This document shows positions 22,654 through 33,630 of a DNA stretch of 64,000 bases, one piece after another; positions within the stretch are counted from its first letter, which is position 1, and each line of letters begins with the position of its first letter. The stretch is taken from positions 22,221,215-22,285,214 of the forward strand of contig OY754984.1 in NCBI GenBank assembly GCA_963576475.1, in the 5' to 3' direction. The position numbers were made by a program, and so were the translations under genes. This DNA is from Molanna angustata. Taxonomy: Eukaryota > Arthropoda > Insecta > Trichoptera > Molannidae. The notes under the pieces were generated by a model, which made no database searches, had not been told where the DNA came from, and saw nothing but the letters and a program-made list of their open reading frames with translations.

Positions 22654-25600
22654 TCAGTGAGAATCTTCGGATAATAAGGCACCGTATCTATGGCAAAATC
22701 GTTTGAAGGCTTTGTAATTGTTCTTCGAGATCACTAAGTCCGCATGTCCAATGGGACCTTGAAGAGGCCCACGGACAGCAACGAGGAGCTCCGATCTGTA
22801 AGAGGACACAATTGGGTGGGAACACTCCCAAAGGATGTGATCCGAAGTTTGGTCCGGACATTGACAAAACTGACATGAGGAAGAGGGAGCAATGTTGAAG
22901 CGATGGAGATAGCTTTTAAAGTTACCGTGTCCTGTGAGAAATTGAGAAGTCCAAAAGTCTGGAACAACCCAAGGAGATTTCAGTCGCGACCTCACGTCAG
23001 GAAAAAATAAAAAGGTAACTCTACCAACTAGACAGGTCGTCCAGCGGTTTTGCCAAATGTTTAGTAGAGTGTCGCTCACGTTTCTCTTAATTGAGCTTCG
23101 AGACATTCGACTTTCAGGGGGGTGAAAAGAAGTGTCACCGACGACAGAAGGACGGCCTCGCAATAAATTGAAAATAGCAACTCTACGTTGAATTTCAAGA
23201 TCAAGGGGGGTTAAGCCTGTCAAAATTGGCAGGGCTTCGGTGGGGCTTGTTCTGTAAGCTTTGGATAGTGCAATGAGAGCGAATCTTTGGCCTGAAAGCA
23301 AGGTTCTTCGAATATGCTGAAACTCGCAGGCGTTAGACCAACAACCTGCCGCATAGCAAGCGATGCCAAGATAAACGGCTTTGTAGAAAAGGCGGGCGAT
23401 AGGAAATTGCAGACCCCAGCTTGCTTTGGCGAGGTGTCCTATTTTAATGAAAGCAAACTTAGCCTTATCTACACATGATTTGGCATGATTTTTGAAACTC
23501 GGTCCCCTTTCTAGAATAACTCCGAGACAGGTGACTTGGTCTCGAAAGACAATATTAGTTCCTAGAAACTGAATGGACGGCCGTCTGCAAAGTATGCCCT
23601 TAAATACCAGGCCATAAGTCTTGTTCGGAGCGAAGCATAGCTTGTTTTTTATACCCCAGTCAGAAACAAAGCTCAGCGCTTGGGTGGCTGAGTTCTCGAT
23701 TGATCTGCGAGAATCAGCACGAATCATAATGTAAGCATCATCAGCATATGCTTGAATTATACAGTTGCTCGGAAGAGGAAGATCCAATAGATCATCGAAA
23801 AGAATGTTCCAAAGAAGTGGACCGAGAACAGAACCTTGAGGACATCCAATGCTTACTTGTCGCTTATGAATAAATTGACCCCCAGGAAGGACTATGTGGC
23901 GATTTTCGAAGTAGCTCTTAACAATAAGGTATAAGTTACGAGGAATATTTCTAGCCTTAAGTTTGTGCAGAATGAGCGGCCACCAAGCATTGTCAAACGC
24001 ACCACTTATATCAAGCGAGATGGCTACAACATATTTCTCATTGGAGCACTCTACAAAATCTATCATCTCGTTAACAGCGTCAACGGTGGAGATGCCGGGA
24101 CGAAAACCAAATTGGCGTCGGGATAGCGGACGATAATTAGAGAGATGTGACTCAATTCTACGGCAAATCAATTGCTCGAGAACTTTACCTAGAATAGGGA
24201 GAAGAGTAATGGGTCTGTATGATTTGGGATCCGTACTAGAGCGATCGCAACGTTTGGATATTATCGTCATGAGACCTGTTTTCCAGCAATCTGGAAAACA
24301 GCCTTCATTTAGACATCGGTTGAAGAGGACAGTCATTTCAGAACGAGCTAGACGCCAGCATCTCTGTGCTAGAGAAGAATCAATGCGATCTAAGCCTGGG
24401 GATTTATTTTGCTTAAGGTTCTTGATAATTAAATCAAGTTCCTCAGCAGAAGTTGGTGGCGAAGGGGATGTTAGAGGAATAGTTTTTTGAAGAGTACGAA
24501 CCTGTTTGTGAAAATCGTTATCAGTCAGAGGATTGTCTTTTGAGACTAATGCATCCAGGAAAGCAGAGGCAGTATCATCAATGGATGAAGTCATATTGCC
24601 ATTATTTATACGGATTATACATGAAAGAGCTCTATTGTTATCTCGTTTTGATGAAACACATTTAAACACAGCACCCCAAGGATCCGAAACAGATACCTCA
24701 GAGACCATTTTATGCCAGCTTGCGGTTTTAGCGCGAATTATCTCTTTTTTGTAACGATTGTGGGCCTGTCTGTAACTACAGTAAAGGCTTGAAATAGTAA
24801 AACTTGCGTAGTTTCGACTACGACCTGTTCGTAGGGCTCGACGAGAGCGTGATGCACATTGCTTTAGAGCGTCAAGACCGGAATGCCACCACGTATTTGG
24901 CATTAGCTTTTGAGGTATTGATCTGCCAATAGTTTTTTCAGCACATGTGACAATGCTATCAGTAAGGGCGGATGCCATTTCATGTGTTGTCAATAGAGTG
25001 TGATTGAAGTGATCAAGGAAGCGAGAAAACTCAAAGTCAAAATCAATCAAACGATTAGACTTGGTGCGAAAACGTCCAGGAATTAGAGAAGGGATGTGCT
25101 GTTCAACTAAGGATGAACGTACAGAAAAAGTGATGAGTTCATGGTCGCTGCAAGAAGCGTCCATATGGACACACCATTGGCTGATTTTGTCTACAATTCG
25201 GGAAGAGGCAATAGTAACATCGATGTGACCGACGAGAACCGACGGTACTAGAAAAAGTAGGTGGGCTAGTGGGATCGTTAATGACTGAAAGAGCATGCGC
25301 TGCTATGAAATCCTCGCACAATTCACCGCGTTTAGCTTTTCTGGAGCCCAGAGATACTGAAGTGCACCATAAAGGGGATTCAGCATTTATGTAAGTCACC
25401 GCCAATCAGAATGGAAGCTCCACCTAGATGATTCATTATACTGTCCAACAAGCACACATGTGGTTCAATCGGGTAACTAAATTTGAAGTAGGTTGATACC
25501 AAATACATGGATTCACCAAAAAGAGAAACTTCAAGCACGACTGTAGTGCTCGAGGAAAGATGATCTAGTAAGATATAGGATATTGCAGAATTAAAAATAA

Positions 25601-25850
25601 TTATTGATGCTAGAGGGGGCAAATCAATGGAACAGCAAGTGGCAGAAATTACACGGAAGTCTGAATCCGTCCCATACATAGAGCCGTCGCCAATGTAAGG
25701 TTCCTGAACCAGACAGATATCAAGATTCAGTTGATGGGCAAGTTGCATAAGCTCCAAGGAGGCAGCACGACGTCGGCCCAGATTAAGCTGTCCGATTTTA
25801 AGACCGGCTGATAGGGATATACTACAGGCCATAATCAACAGTTAATAGGG
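22654..25850 (-). pseudogene. R1-clade LINE ORF2 (endonuclease plus RT), frameshifted
   Basis: Three consecutive frames make up one ORF2. The endonuclease N-terminus (25380-25838) has QLNLGRRRAASLELM, LVQEPYIGDG and GGDL. A middle piece (about 25230-25400) continues with NAESPLWC. The main frame (22654 to about 25230) begins at VGHIDVTIAS and SDHELI. The RT has motif A SLDISGAFDNAWWP near codon 430 of that frame, CPQGSVLGPLLW near 487 and catalytic YADDAYIMI near 519. A C-terminal zinc-binding motif, CQFCQCPDQTSDHILWEC, lies near 815. The AFDNAWWP signature is typical of the R1 clade. Two frameshifts, near 25383 and 25230, disrupt an otherwise well-preserved protein. ORF1 upstream overlaps it by a few bases (25822-25838). 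R1 elements are known for rDNA insertion, but no 28S sequence is visible here. Confidence 0.85.
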
Positions 25851-26283
25851 CACGGCTCAGAGAAGCCTGAAAAGCTGGACATTGATCAGAACCGGATTTG
25901 TGTGATGCTGGTTTTTTGAAAGAAGTACAGACTGCACAAGTAGGTGGACTGTCTTTTACGGGACATGCTGAGAAGTCATGCTCACCAGAAGCACAGTGGC
26001 CGCAACGCGGGGGATCTTTGCAATACTTACTTGTATGCCCATACATCCGGCATCTTGAGCACACATTTATAGGTATGAAGTCTCGGACCTTACACACGCT
26101 CCATTCTACATAGACTCTTCCGAGCTCAATGAGTTTGTGTCTGATCGCTGGCGTTACTTCAAAAACCCTGTCACACGTAGGTCCAGTGCGAGGTCCAATG
26201 AAGTGGCTGAAATGTGTATTCTTTACACAATCTTCCTGGCTTACTCCCATATCTGGGACTGACGAAAACGCCAGAGCCAAGAA
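25822..26283 (-). pseudogene. R1-clade LINE ORF1 (gag-like), 3' half with zinc knuckles
   Basis: A minus-strand frame of about 150 codons with FIGPRTGPTCDRVFEV and three cysteine-rich knuckles near its C-terminus: CSRCRMYGHTSKYC, CGHCASGEHDFSAC and a third CAVC...C. These CCHC knuckles bind element RNA in R1-type gag proteins. It overlaps the start of ORF2 slightly, the usual arrangement. Its 5' half is missing at 26283, where the poly(A) end of another minus-strand LINE begins. The missing half appears to be at 28745-29275. Confidence 0.8.
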
Positions 26284-28745
26284 TTTTTTTTTTATTTATT
26301 TTTTATTTTATTTTACCAAGGACAGCACACAGTACATGCATACAATTATTGAAATTAAATAAATAAAAATACAAAAATAACATGTACCTCTTACGTACTA
26401 TACCTAATATCAAAATAATACAACAAAAAAAGTGTGAATTAGTGGGGTGCGCGCATGAGAGAAGAGTAATACATGTGTGAGTGAAAGAGATATCTAGAAA
26501 GAGTGTGAGTGTGTGGGTGTGTATGTGTGTGTGTGAGAGAGGGTGTGCATGTGTGTGTAGACGAACATATATTGACAGATTCATGATTTGGGAAGAAAAA
26601 GAAAATATATTGCTGAGGGTGGTTGGGAAAAATAAAATTAATCAGTACCTAATTGTTATAATGTCACGATGTTAGATATAAGTTTATTTTTGAATGTTAT
26701 ATGTGAATCGAAAAATATGTCTAAGTCGGCATTTTTTTCGTAAGAGTTAAATAAGTTTATCATTCTGTTAATCGGAGCGTTTTTGGAAGCATTTGTTTTA
26801 CAGATATTGGAGAAGAAAAGTGACGTATGTCTTGTCCGGCGAGTAGATGTATTAAATTTGATATTGGTAAGAATTTCATGACATTCTATGTTTCCATTTA
26901 GTATACTATGAAGGAACATAAGGTCTGAAATTGTGCGTCGCGTGGTCAAAGAAGTTAGTATAGTAGGTTGGTAAGTATTGTTACAACGGTAGTTTGAATA
27001 TTTAATGAATTTATTCTGAATTTGATCCAACGAGTGAATGTAAACCTTGTACTGGGGATTCCATATAGTTGATGCGTACTCAAGTTGACCTCTGACAAGA
27101 GAGCAATATAATTGTTTTAATGTATTGGGATTTTTAAAGTATTTGCTGATTCTAAATATAAAGCCTAACATTTTATAAGATTTGTTTACTATGATTTCAA
27201 TATGTTTGTCGAAGAGAAGTTTTGAATCAAGGTGTACGCCAAGATCTTTGCAGTCTGTTTTCGTCGGTAAAACTACATTGTTCAGTTTATAATTGTATTT
27301 TACAACTTTTACCTAGTGAAGGATATAGAAAAACACTTGGATATATTTAAGGAAAGATAATTTTCATTGCAATAAACGGATAAACGTTCCAAATCCTTCT
27401 GTAGATCGGCACAATCAGAGCAATTTGAGATTGTTTTGAAAATTTTCATGTCATCGGCAAATAATAATACTTGACTACTGTAAAAGCATTTTCCGATGTC
27501 ATTTATGTAAATATTAAAGAGAAGGGGACCTAAATGAGATCCCTGGGGGACTCCAGATGTCACGCTAATACATTTAGAAGAATGTCCGTTAACCAAGGTT
27601 ATTTGGTGTCTATTATCAATATATGATTTAAGCCACCTAAATAGGTCACCATGTATACCTATCAATGACAATTTATGCAAGAGAGTTGGGTGATTTACGC
27701 GGTCAAATGCTTTGGCATAGTCAGTATATATAGCATCTATTTGCAGTCTCTGATCCATTTTATCATGAAGATAACTAGTAAATTGGGCTAAATTAGTGGT
27801 GGTAGAACGTTTTCTCATAAAACCGTGTTGATCAGTGGTGATATATGAAGATATTTTACTATAAACCTGATCATACACTATTTTTTCAAACACTTTGCTA
27901 ATAATTGGGAGTTTGGAGATGGGCCTATAGTTAGTGACATCGTGCTTATCACCGTTTTTCAGTATGGGATGAACAAGAGCGGTTTTCCATATTTCAGGGA
28001 ATGTGCCGTTAATAAGTGACAATTTGAATATATAACATAACGGGTGTGCCAGGACCCGGGCGCATTTTTTCAAAAAAACTCCAGGAATATTATCGTTTCC
28101 TGCACCCTTTGATACATCTATATTTAGAAGATATTTTAGCGTACTATTATAGTCGATGGATATGGAATTAATAAGATAAGGGTTATCGATGTTGTAGTTA
28201 TCGTTAGAGACACTATTAGGTGTGATGTAAACTGAGCCGAAGAAGTCGGAAAAAAGATTGGCTATGCCTACTCCATTAGATGAGGTGGCATTGCCAAAGA
28301 ACATGGTCTCTGGAATGTCTGGTGTTTTTTTGAATGATTTTACATAATTCCATAAACTTTTTACGTTTTGTCGTATTCCGTTTTCAATTAAGTTAATGTA
28401 ATTTTTGAAGATGAGATCGGCAGTTTTCTTTTGTCTTTTTCGCAGAAGAGAGAACGTCTGATAATCAAGAGGGTTTCTGTCACGTTTCCATTTGTTGTGG
28501 TAGTATATTTTTTCATTAATAATTTTTTTCAGTGGTAAGGTATACCACACTGGGTATTTGTCAGACTTCTTTGTTCTTTTTGGTACATGGGTTTCTATAG
28601 TGTTTGTCAGTATACAATAAAAATTCTCAAGTGCTGTGTTAATGTCAGAAGTGTTTATTACTGAAGACCAATTAGTTTTTGTCAAGAAGTCGTTGATTAT
28701 GTCATAGTTGGCTTTATGGAATAAATTCTTCGTGAGACATATCCT
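26284..28745 (-). mobile_element. 5'-truncated CR1/Jockey-like LINE nested in the R1 gag
   Basis: On the minus strand the element ends in an A-rich tail at 26284-26310, immediately followed by the 3' half of the R1 gag. It carries the RT and C-terminal region but no endonuclease, so it is 5'-truncated. Its 5' boundary, near 28740, directly abuts the R1 gag N-terminal half. The 3' UTR has a GT/CA-rich patch near 26500-26560. A clean target duplication was not resolved. Confidence 0.75.
26656..28745 (-). pseudogene. LINE reverse transcriptase, truncated and frameshifted
   Basis: Coding remnants in two frames joined near 27310. The upstream frame has VTNYRPISKLPIISKVFEKI, motif A YTDYAKAFDRVNHP, SGVPQGSHLGPLLFNIYIND and catalytic LLFADDMKIF. 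The downstream frame runs from CKDLGVHLDSKLLFDKHI through YCSLVRGQLEYASTIWNP to the C-terminus with RTRHTSLFF. The endonuclease is absent. RT style indicates the CR1/Jockey superfamily. The C-terminal block resembles the LINE remnant that bears the 60-bp satellite at 43.2-47.0 kb. Confidence 0.82.
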
Positions 28746-29275
28746 GAAACGTATTCTAGGGTTCCGTTTTGGAGCTAACCGAGCACTCAGATTCTTGGAC
28801 ATTTTTAGGGCCGGCGCGTTTAGGAGCTTAATAGAGTCAGAAGCAGAGGCCGTGTTGACTACGATTCCATTGCCTCTAATACTACGCACACTGGTGATCT
28901 GTGCGCCAATCTCGCTGGGCTTAATCGTGGTTTTTAAAACTCTTTTTGTTTCGATGGAAGATGATATATCTTCTCCAGTTGGGAAGATACATACTGCAGG
29001 CTTGGTTGGTAGAGCGGGAAAACCAATTCTTGTTATTGGTGGAGGGCCGTTATGGCCAGCGGAACGTGAAGCAAAAGTGTCAGTTGCTTTTGGAGCAATA
29101 TTATCTGCGATTTTATGCATAACGGGTCGCATCTCCAGTTCAAGCATATCTATTTGGCATTGTAGACCATGTTTTTCCTGGTTCAAAGCACGAATTCGCT
29201 CATTAAGCACAGCTTCCCGTCCAAGAGATTCAGCCATACGGCTGTCATGGCGTCCAATTATCGCAAGGAGGACCT
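28745..29275 (-). pseudogene. R1-clade ORF1 (gag-like), 5' half
   Basis: Minus-strand coding with a coiled-coil-like N-terminus (LNERIRALNQEKHGLQCQID), a proline-rich linker, then PAVCIFPTGED, VLKTTIKPSEIGAQITSVRS, GNGIVVNTASASDS and APKRNPRIRFR. The 'VRSIRGNGIVV ... KRNPRI' order is typical of R1-clade gag proteins. It reads by chance in frame into the nested LINE RT, giving a 642-codon chimeric frame (27309-29237) that should not be taken as one gene. The other half of this gag is at 25822-26283. Confidence 0.72.
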
Positions 29276-29640
29276 GAACTTGTCGGCCTTGTGTTTTATT
29301 TTATTTTTATTCTACGCGACACTAAGATATTCTACGCATTATCTAGGAGTGAATGGTTGAGGGATCGACTGGGGGAGGTCGCCACAATAGGGAGTATCTA
29401 GAACAGGTGTGCCGGGACATGAAGTCCTACACATAGTTGAAGAGAGTCACACAAGACCAAGCGGAGTAGAAAAAGAGATGCATCGCTTTGGTCAATCAAT
29501 CAATCAGTTTTACCAATCTCCAAGATAAGCAATTCCAAATGAAGAGTATTCTTAAGTAAAGCTCGGACCCCATTTCGATAGTATTTCCTCGTTAATAATA
29601 TCGCGTGGGTATATTATTATTATTAAAGTACACGTAAGGA
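29276..29640. other. R1 5' flank / anonymous DNA
   Basis: May include the R1 5' UTR. An A-rich minus-strand run at 29290-29312 could be another LINE tail. No gene recognised. Confidence 0.3.
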
Positions 29641-29679
29641 GACACAGGCAAAGCGCGAATGATAATTTACAATTTAAAG

Positions 29680-29875
29680 TTTGTCAGTAAACCTCATCGC
29701 CGGGAGATGGCGTGCGCGTGGTAACCGCCGCCGCGCGCCGCCGAATACTTCGCGTAAAGCACTCGTATAATTTTTGCACTCGGCGTCGTGTGTGTGTATG
29801 TTGTGTGTGTACGCAATAATTAATTTTCATACTGCCGCCGTGGGACGAAAATTTGGTTTTAGCGATCCTCGGCTT
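29680..29875. other. CpG-rich patch, possible host regulatory region
   Basis: Dense CpG (GCCGCCGCGCGCCGCCG-type runs near 29725-29745) next to unique-looking sequence and a GT-rich stretch. It is followed by a small open frame with a consensus splice donor at 30056. This is the most promising place for a host exon or promoter, but the evidence is compositional. Confidence 0.3.
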
Positions 29876-29953
29876 TTCAGATTTCTGGAGGGTGTAAATT
29901 GGACGTAGGTAGGTACTTACTCTCCAGAGTCCTCCGCGGTTAACCTGAGAAGA

Positions 29954-30060
29954 ATGGCGCGAATGTTGTGTATATCGGTTTCATATCCACTGCGACAAGT
30001 TAATGTCTCAAACACGAGTATTCAAGAAGCCTTGGGCCTTCAAGGTAATTTGAAGGTAAG
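29954..30060 (+). other. Possible host exon with splice donor
   Basis: A small frame starts at ATG 29954 (MARMLCISVSYPLRQ) and reaches a strong donor-like site, AAG/GTAAGT, at about 30054-30060. Reading through continues only to a stop at 30175. No family is recognised. A short stretch (CAAGCC..GGGCCTTCAAGGT) recurs inverted near 30895-30925, which argues that part may be repeat-derived. Confidence 0.2.
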
Positions 30061-30229
30061 TGTCGACCTTAAGGATCCCTCAAGTACAGTCTATCTACAT
30101 CTCAAGGAAAGCATAGACGCTGATGACACTTTTCATCATACAAAGATCTGTTTACATATAACTTTTGGTGACTGATAGAACATTCTATAAAGAATGAAAT
30201 ATTTTGTCGGTTAGGTAGGTTCTACCCAT

Positions 30230-30553
30230 AGATTTTTATTATAATATACTAGATGTAGTACTCCGTGCAAAAAAAGAGTCATGGAATATCACGCGTTTGA
30301 CGTTTTGGTTGGCAACATATTTCAGTTTTCCTTACATTTCAACACATCCTACATAAACGTTTTCTAAACCTTAATAATTAAAATGTTTTTTAGACAAATA
30401 AATCCGAAAACAATTCACATTTGAGTCGTTATTCTCTATAGAAAAACGATGTGGTCTGGAACCAAAACGTCAAAAATCCCCCGGAAAAATGACTCACTTC
30501 GATTCATGCAAAATTTGCTAACTATGACATCTAGTATATTATAATAAAAATCT
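30230..30553. mobile_element. MITE with perfect 27-bp terminal inverted repeats
   Basis: The left end AGATTTTTATTATAATATAC (30230 on) is matched by the exact reverse complement ending at 30553; the match extends over 27 bp without mismatch. Length 324 bp, no coding frame. Perfect TIRs suggest a fairly recent insertion. Superfamily not assigned; the flanks are TA-rich, so a TA duplication cannot be distinguished. Confidence 0.8.
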
Positions 30554-31448
30554 GTTTGTACCCAAGGATTTATGATTTTAATTTTGGAATATTTTGTTGG
30601 ATAGGTACCTACTCAATCGACAAACAATGCGATTGTAAATAAATTAATAAATAAATAAATAAATATATTTTATATATACATTCTTCAGAAAGACAAAGCA
30701 TTTCTCACTCGTTTTCCCGTAGGTATTCAAAATTATCTTATTTGACATTTGAAGGAATACACGCACCTTCAAATAGACAAATTTATCTATGAATAACAAA
30801 TTGTCAAGGAAAACATTTTGTTGAAATTTTCGAGGATTCCTCAAGTTTAGGTGAAGTCACACTCACTCCGAGTTACGAAATCACCTTTTATGTGCCTACC
30901 TTGAAGGCCTAACGCTTCCTTAAATTCTGCCTTTGAATACGAATATAACATCCTCCCTGTAATCTCGGAAGAATCCGGCGTTGGTATCTTTGATGAAGTT
31001 TCAAAGTTCATACGTCATCGCTTGTCTTTGGGTTTTGTATCGGTTTGGAGTAAAGGTTTCGTCTCTTTAGGCCGATCCTTGTGCGTGTCATGTTTTGATC
31101 TCGCGAAACCGCAAGTCTTAGTTGATTATTTTTGACATTTAGTTTGGAGGTTTTGAAACTGTTCAATTCTCTTGGGAATCTATACATCCTGACACGTCAC
31201 AAGAACTAGTTTTATATACACATTTGTATTCTTCGTCTTCCTCGTTGATCTCTTGACTGAGAATGGCGGCTGCACTCGAACACTCAACAAATTGCTCATA
31301 TCTATAGATATTTCAACACGTGAAGGGAAAACTTTGAAACCGTTTTTGAGCAAACTGCGCGCATGGAGGAGTTTGAGATTTGGCACAGTTACAGTTAATA
31401 TGGGGAAGGAGTGCATAAAGCTAAAAATTATACATATTATGTATAATT
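30554..31448. other. No gene recognised
   Basis: Mixed-composition DNA without recognised coding or repeat ends, apart from the short inverted similarity of 30895-30925 to 30027-30047. It may be host intron or intergenic sequence. Confidence 0.35.
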
Positions 31449-31460
31449 ACCTTAATTAAA

Positions 31461-32037
31461 ACGGTAAACGTGGGTAAAGAAAACCAGACCGCCGAACTGC
31501 CAAGACGTATAGGGCTGAGTTGGGCTGCTTTTGGAAAGTTGAGGTACATATTCGGTAACAGGGAAATTCCGAATAACCTTAAAGCCAAAGTGTACAATTC
31601 TTGTGTTTTGCCAGTGACAACATACGGTCTCGAAACCATGTCACTTACTGCCAGAAGCCTCCACAGACTTAAGTGTACTCAACGAGCAATGGAGAGACAA
31701 ATGTTGGGCGTATCCTTGAGAGACCGAATAAGAAACGAGGAAATAAGACGCCGGTCAAAGGTCACCGACATTGCAGAAAGAGTGGGAAGGCTGAAGTGGC
31801 AATGGGCAGGTCATGTGGCAAGACAGAAGGATGATAGATGGACCCCCAAAATTCTGAATTGGAGACACTATCATAATAGAAGGGGTGTAGGGAGACCACA
31901 GAGGAGATGGACTGATGACATTGTTGAACTGGTGGGACATGGGTGGAAACAGAGCGCCCAGGACAGAGATAAGTGGAAAATTCAGGAAGAGGCCTTTATC
32001 CAGCAGTGGAATGAAAGAGGCTGAAAGAAGAAAGAAG
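31461..32037 (+). mobile_element. 5'-truncated RTE-type LINE with 12-bp target duplication
   Basis: The insert is bounded by ACCTTAATTAAA at 31449-31460 and again at 32038-32049. It contains the 3' end of an RTE-like ORF and only a very short 3' UTR with GAAAGAAGAAAGAAG. The intact duplication and clean frame suggest a recent insertion. Confidence 0.85.
31470..32024 (+). pseudogene. RTE-type RT C-terminal fragment
   Basis: 184 codons of the region after the RT palm: IPNNLKAKVYNSCVLPVTTYGLETM, then RAMERQMLGVSLRDRIRNEEIRRR, the GRLKWQWAGHVARQKDDRW block, GVGRPQRRWTDDI and the C-terminal RDKWKIQEEAFIQQW. This C-terminal string is widespread in insect RTE-like LINEs. The catalytic RT core and endonuclease are absent. 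The frame has no stop before its natural end. The start codon is not natural. Confidence 0.85.
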
Positions 32038-32191
32038 ACCTTAATTAAATAAAAAAAAAATCACTCAAACCATTTTTTTCTCTCATACTACCAATGTCCA
32101 ACGGAGTTCTTATTTAAACAGATAACATGGTTAAGAAAAATATTTAATATATTGTACTTACTTACTTAACGTGCCCGGGCATACATTTAAT

Positions 32192-32395
32192 ACTAGTTAC
32201 ATGTAACACATGAGATCCAACTGTCGATAGCGATAGTACCTATACCTAGTTGAAGAATACGTACTAAACTATAATACCATAAATCTAAATTCTTGAAGAT
32301 ATTATGTTCATAGTAGCACTACATACTCAATATTTTTTATGATTTTTATAAAAATTGAATTAAGTGACGACATCGTTTCAAACAATTTGTATGGA
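32192..32395 (+). mobile_element. Deleted copy of the 32.4/36.1 kb inverted-pair element
   Basis: Starts with ACTAGTTACATGTAACACAT and GATCCAACTGTCGATAG like the full copies, then jumps to their GTGACGACATCG segment. An internally deleted relative. Confidence 0.65.
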
Positions 32396-32409
32396 ATAAT
32401 ACACTACAC

Positions 32410-33169
32410 ACTAGTTGCATGTAACACATGAGATCCAACTGTCGATAGTGATAGTATGTACAGTTGAAGAATAAGTACCAAACTATAAACCCATAAATAC
32501 AAATTATTTAATATTTTAAGATAATTGGTTTTCTATACAACACATGTACCTAGGTATGTATGTATGTCAAGATAGGATAGTATGGAGGTCAGTCCTTTGA
32601 TCCTACCCAGAATATGAAAACAGCATGATGGTATGTATGTATGTTTGGAGATTAGTATCAAAATATTAAGTCTTCTTAGATATTGTCTGTAGGCTAAATT
32701 GTATGAAGCAATGTCGTCAGTAAATTCAATTTCTATAAAAATTGTTAAAAAAAAAATTGAGATGTACTGTCACACTTATGATATTTTTTATAGAAAATTA
32801 AATTTTCTAGTTGGGGTGTTTCGGCTTTTTTCGATATTTTTAAAAAAATTGGAAATATAGGCAGTTAAAGTTATAAATTTATCATAAAAAAATATTTTTC
32901 TTAATTAAAAATGTTTGAGAAACCCTGGAATTTAAAAAAAAAACTAATTTGAGATTTTATATGTTTATACCAATTTTCAGCGTTCTAGCTTTTATGGTTT
33001 CTGAGATATATGGCAAAATAAACCAAAATTTCATAAGTTGGTAACCCCTGACTGAAACAAAAATTCACAATTCTGAGTATAAAAGTTTTGTAGGCCTACA
33101 TTTTTTTATATATTCTGGAAATTTGGGCTCTGTAAATTGAACGGATCAAAATTTATAAGGAAACACACA

Positions 33170-33212
<43 letters not shown>

Positions 33213-33414
33213 AATGTTCTACTCCGAATTCTGAGTAAATCCGTGTATGGAACATATATGCTGAGAAGTCTCTAAGTTGGTGTTTTTTGACTTCAAAGTT
33301 GGAAAAGCCGTGAAAAAAGTAGACCTCTGCATACAATTCTCGCGTATCTTGGCTTGAAACATTGTCGATATGTTAAGAGAACAAAGTTCCCCTGAACAAA
33401 TCGACAGTTGGATT
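32410..33414 (+). mobile_element. About 1-kb non-coding element, copy 1
   Basis: Ends carry related inverted motifs: GATCCAACTGTCGATAG near 32432 and ATCGACAGTTGGATT near 33400-33414. The interior includes a (CA)n tract (33165-33211) and phrases such as TTTCTGAGATATATGG. The same 1-kb sequence occurs in reverse at 36119-37168. No coding frame. It looks like a large non-autonomous DNA transposon. Confidence 0.75.
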
Positions 33415-33514
33415 AGCATGCAAAAAGTTTACTACGCCATACAAAATGTTCCTTCGTACACGCATCTTGAATTTATACTGCCTCTTCTTTCAATAGAAAT
33501 TCATTCTCTTGAAC

Positions 33515-33630
33515 GAATCGACAGTTGGAAAATATTGAATATAGTTTGGTGTATATCCTTCAACTATACATACTATCGCCATCGCCAGTTGGATCTCATG
33601 CGTTACATGCAACATGTCATAGAAAATATT
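33515..33630 (-). repeat. Fragment of the same non-coding element
   Basis: CGACAGTTGG at 33518 and, further on, CAACTATACATACTATCGCC and GGATCTCATGCGTTACATGC match the terminal region of the 1-kb element, minus orientation. Confidence 0.65.

Noticed and set aside
22654..25850. Active site-specific R1 insertion in rDNA
   Set aside because: No 28S rRNA sequence flanks it, and the ORFs carry frameshifts plus a nested insertion.
27309..29237. 642-codon gag-RT fusion as a genuine domesticated gene
   Set aside because: The two parts belong to different LINE clades, and the missing gag half lies just past the poly(A) end of the insert. A nested insertion explains it more simply.
28708..29277. 189-codon plus-strand frame
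   Set aside because: It is the antisense shadow of the R1 gag 5' half; no motif of its own.
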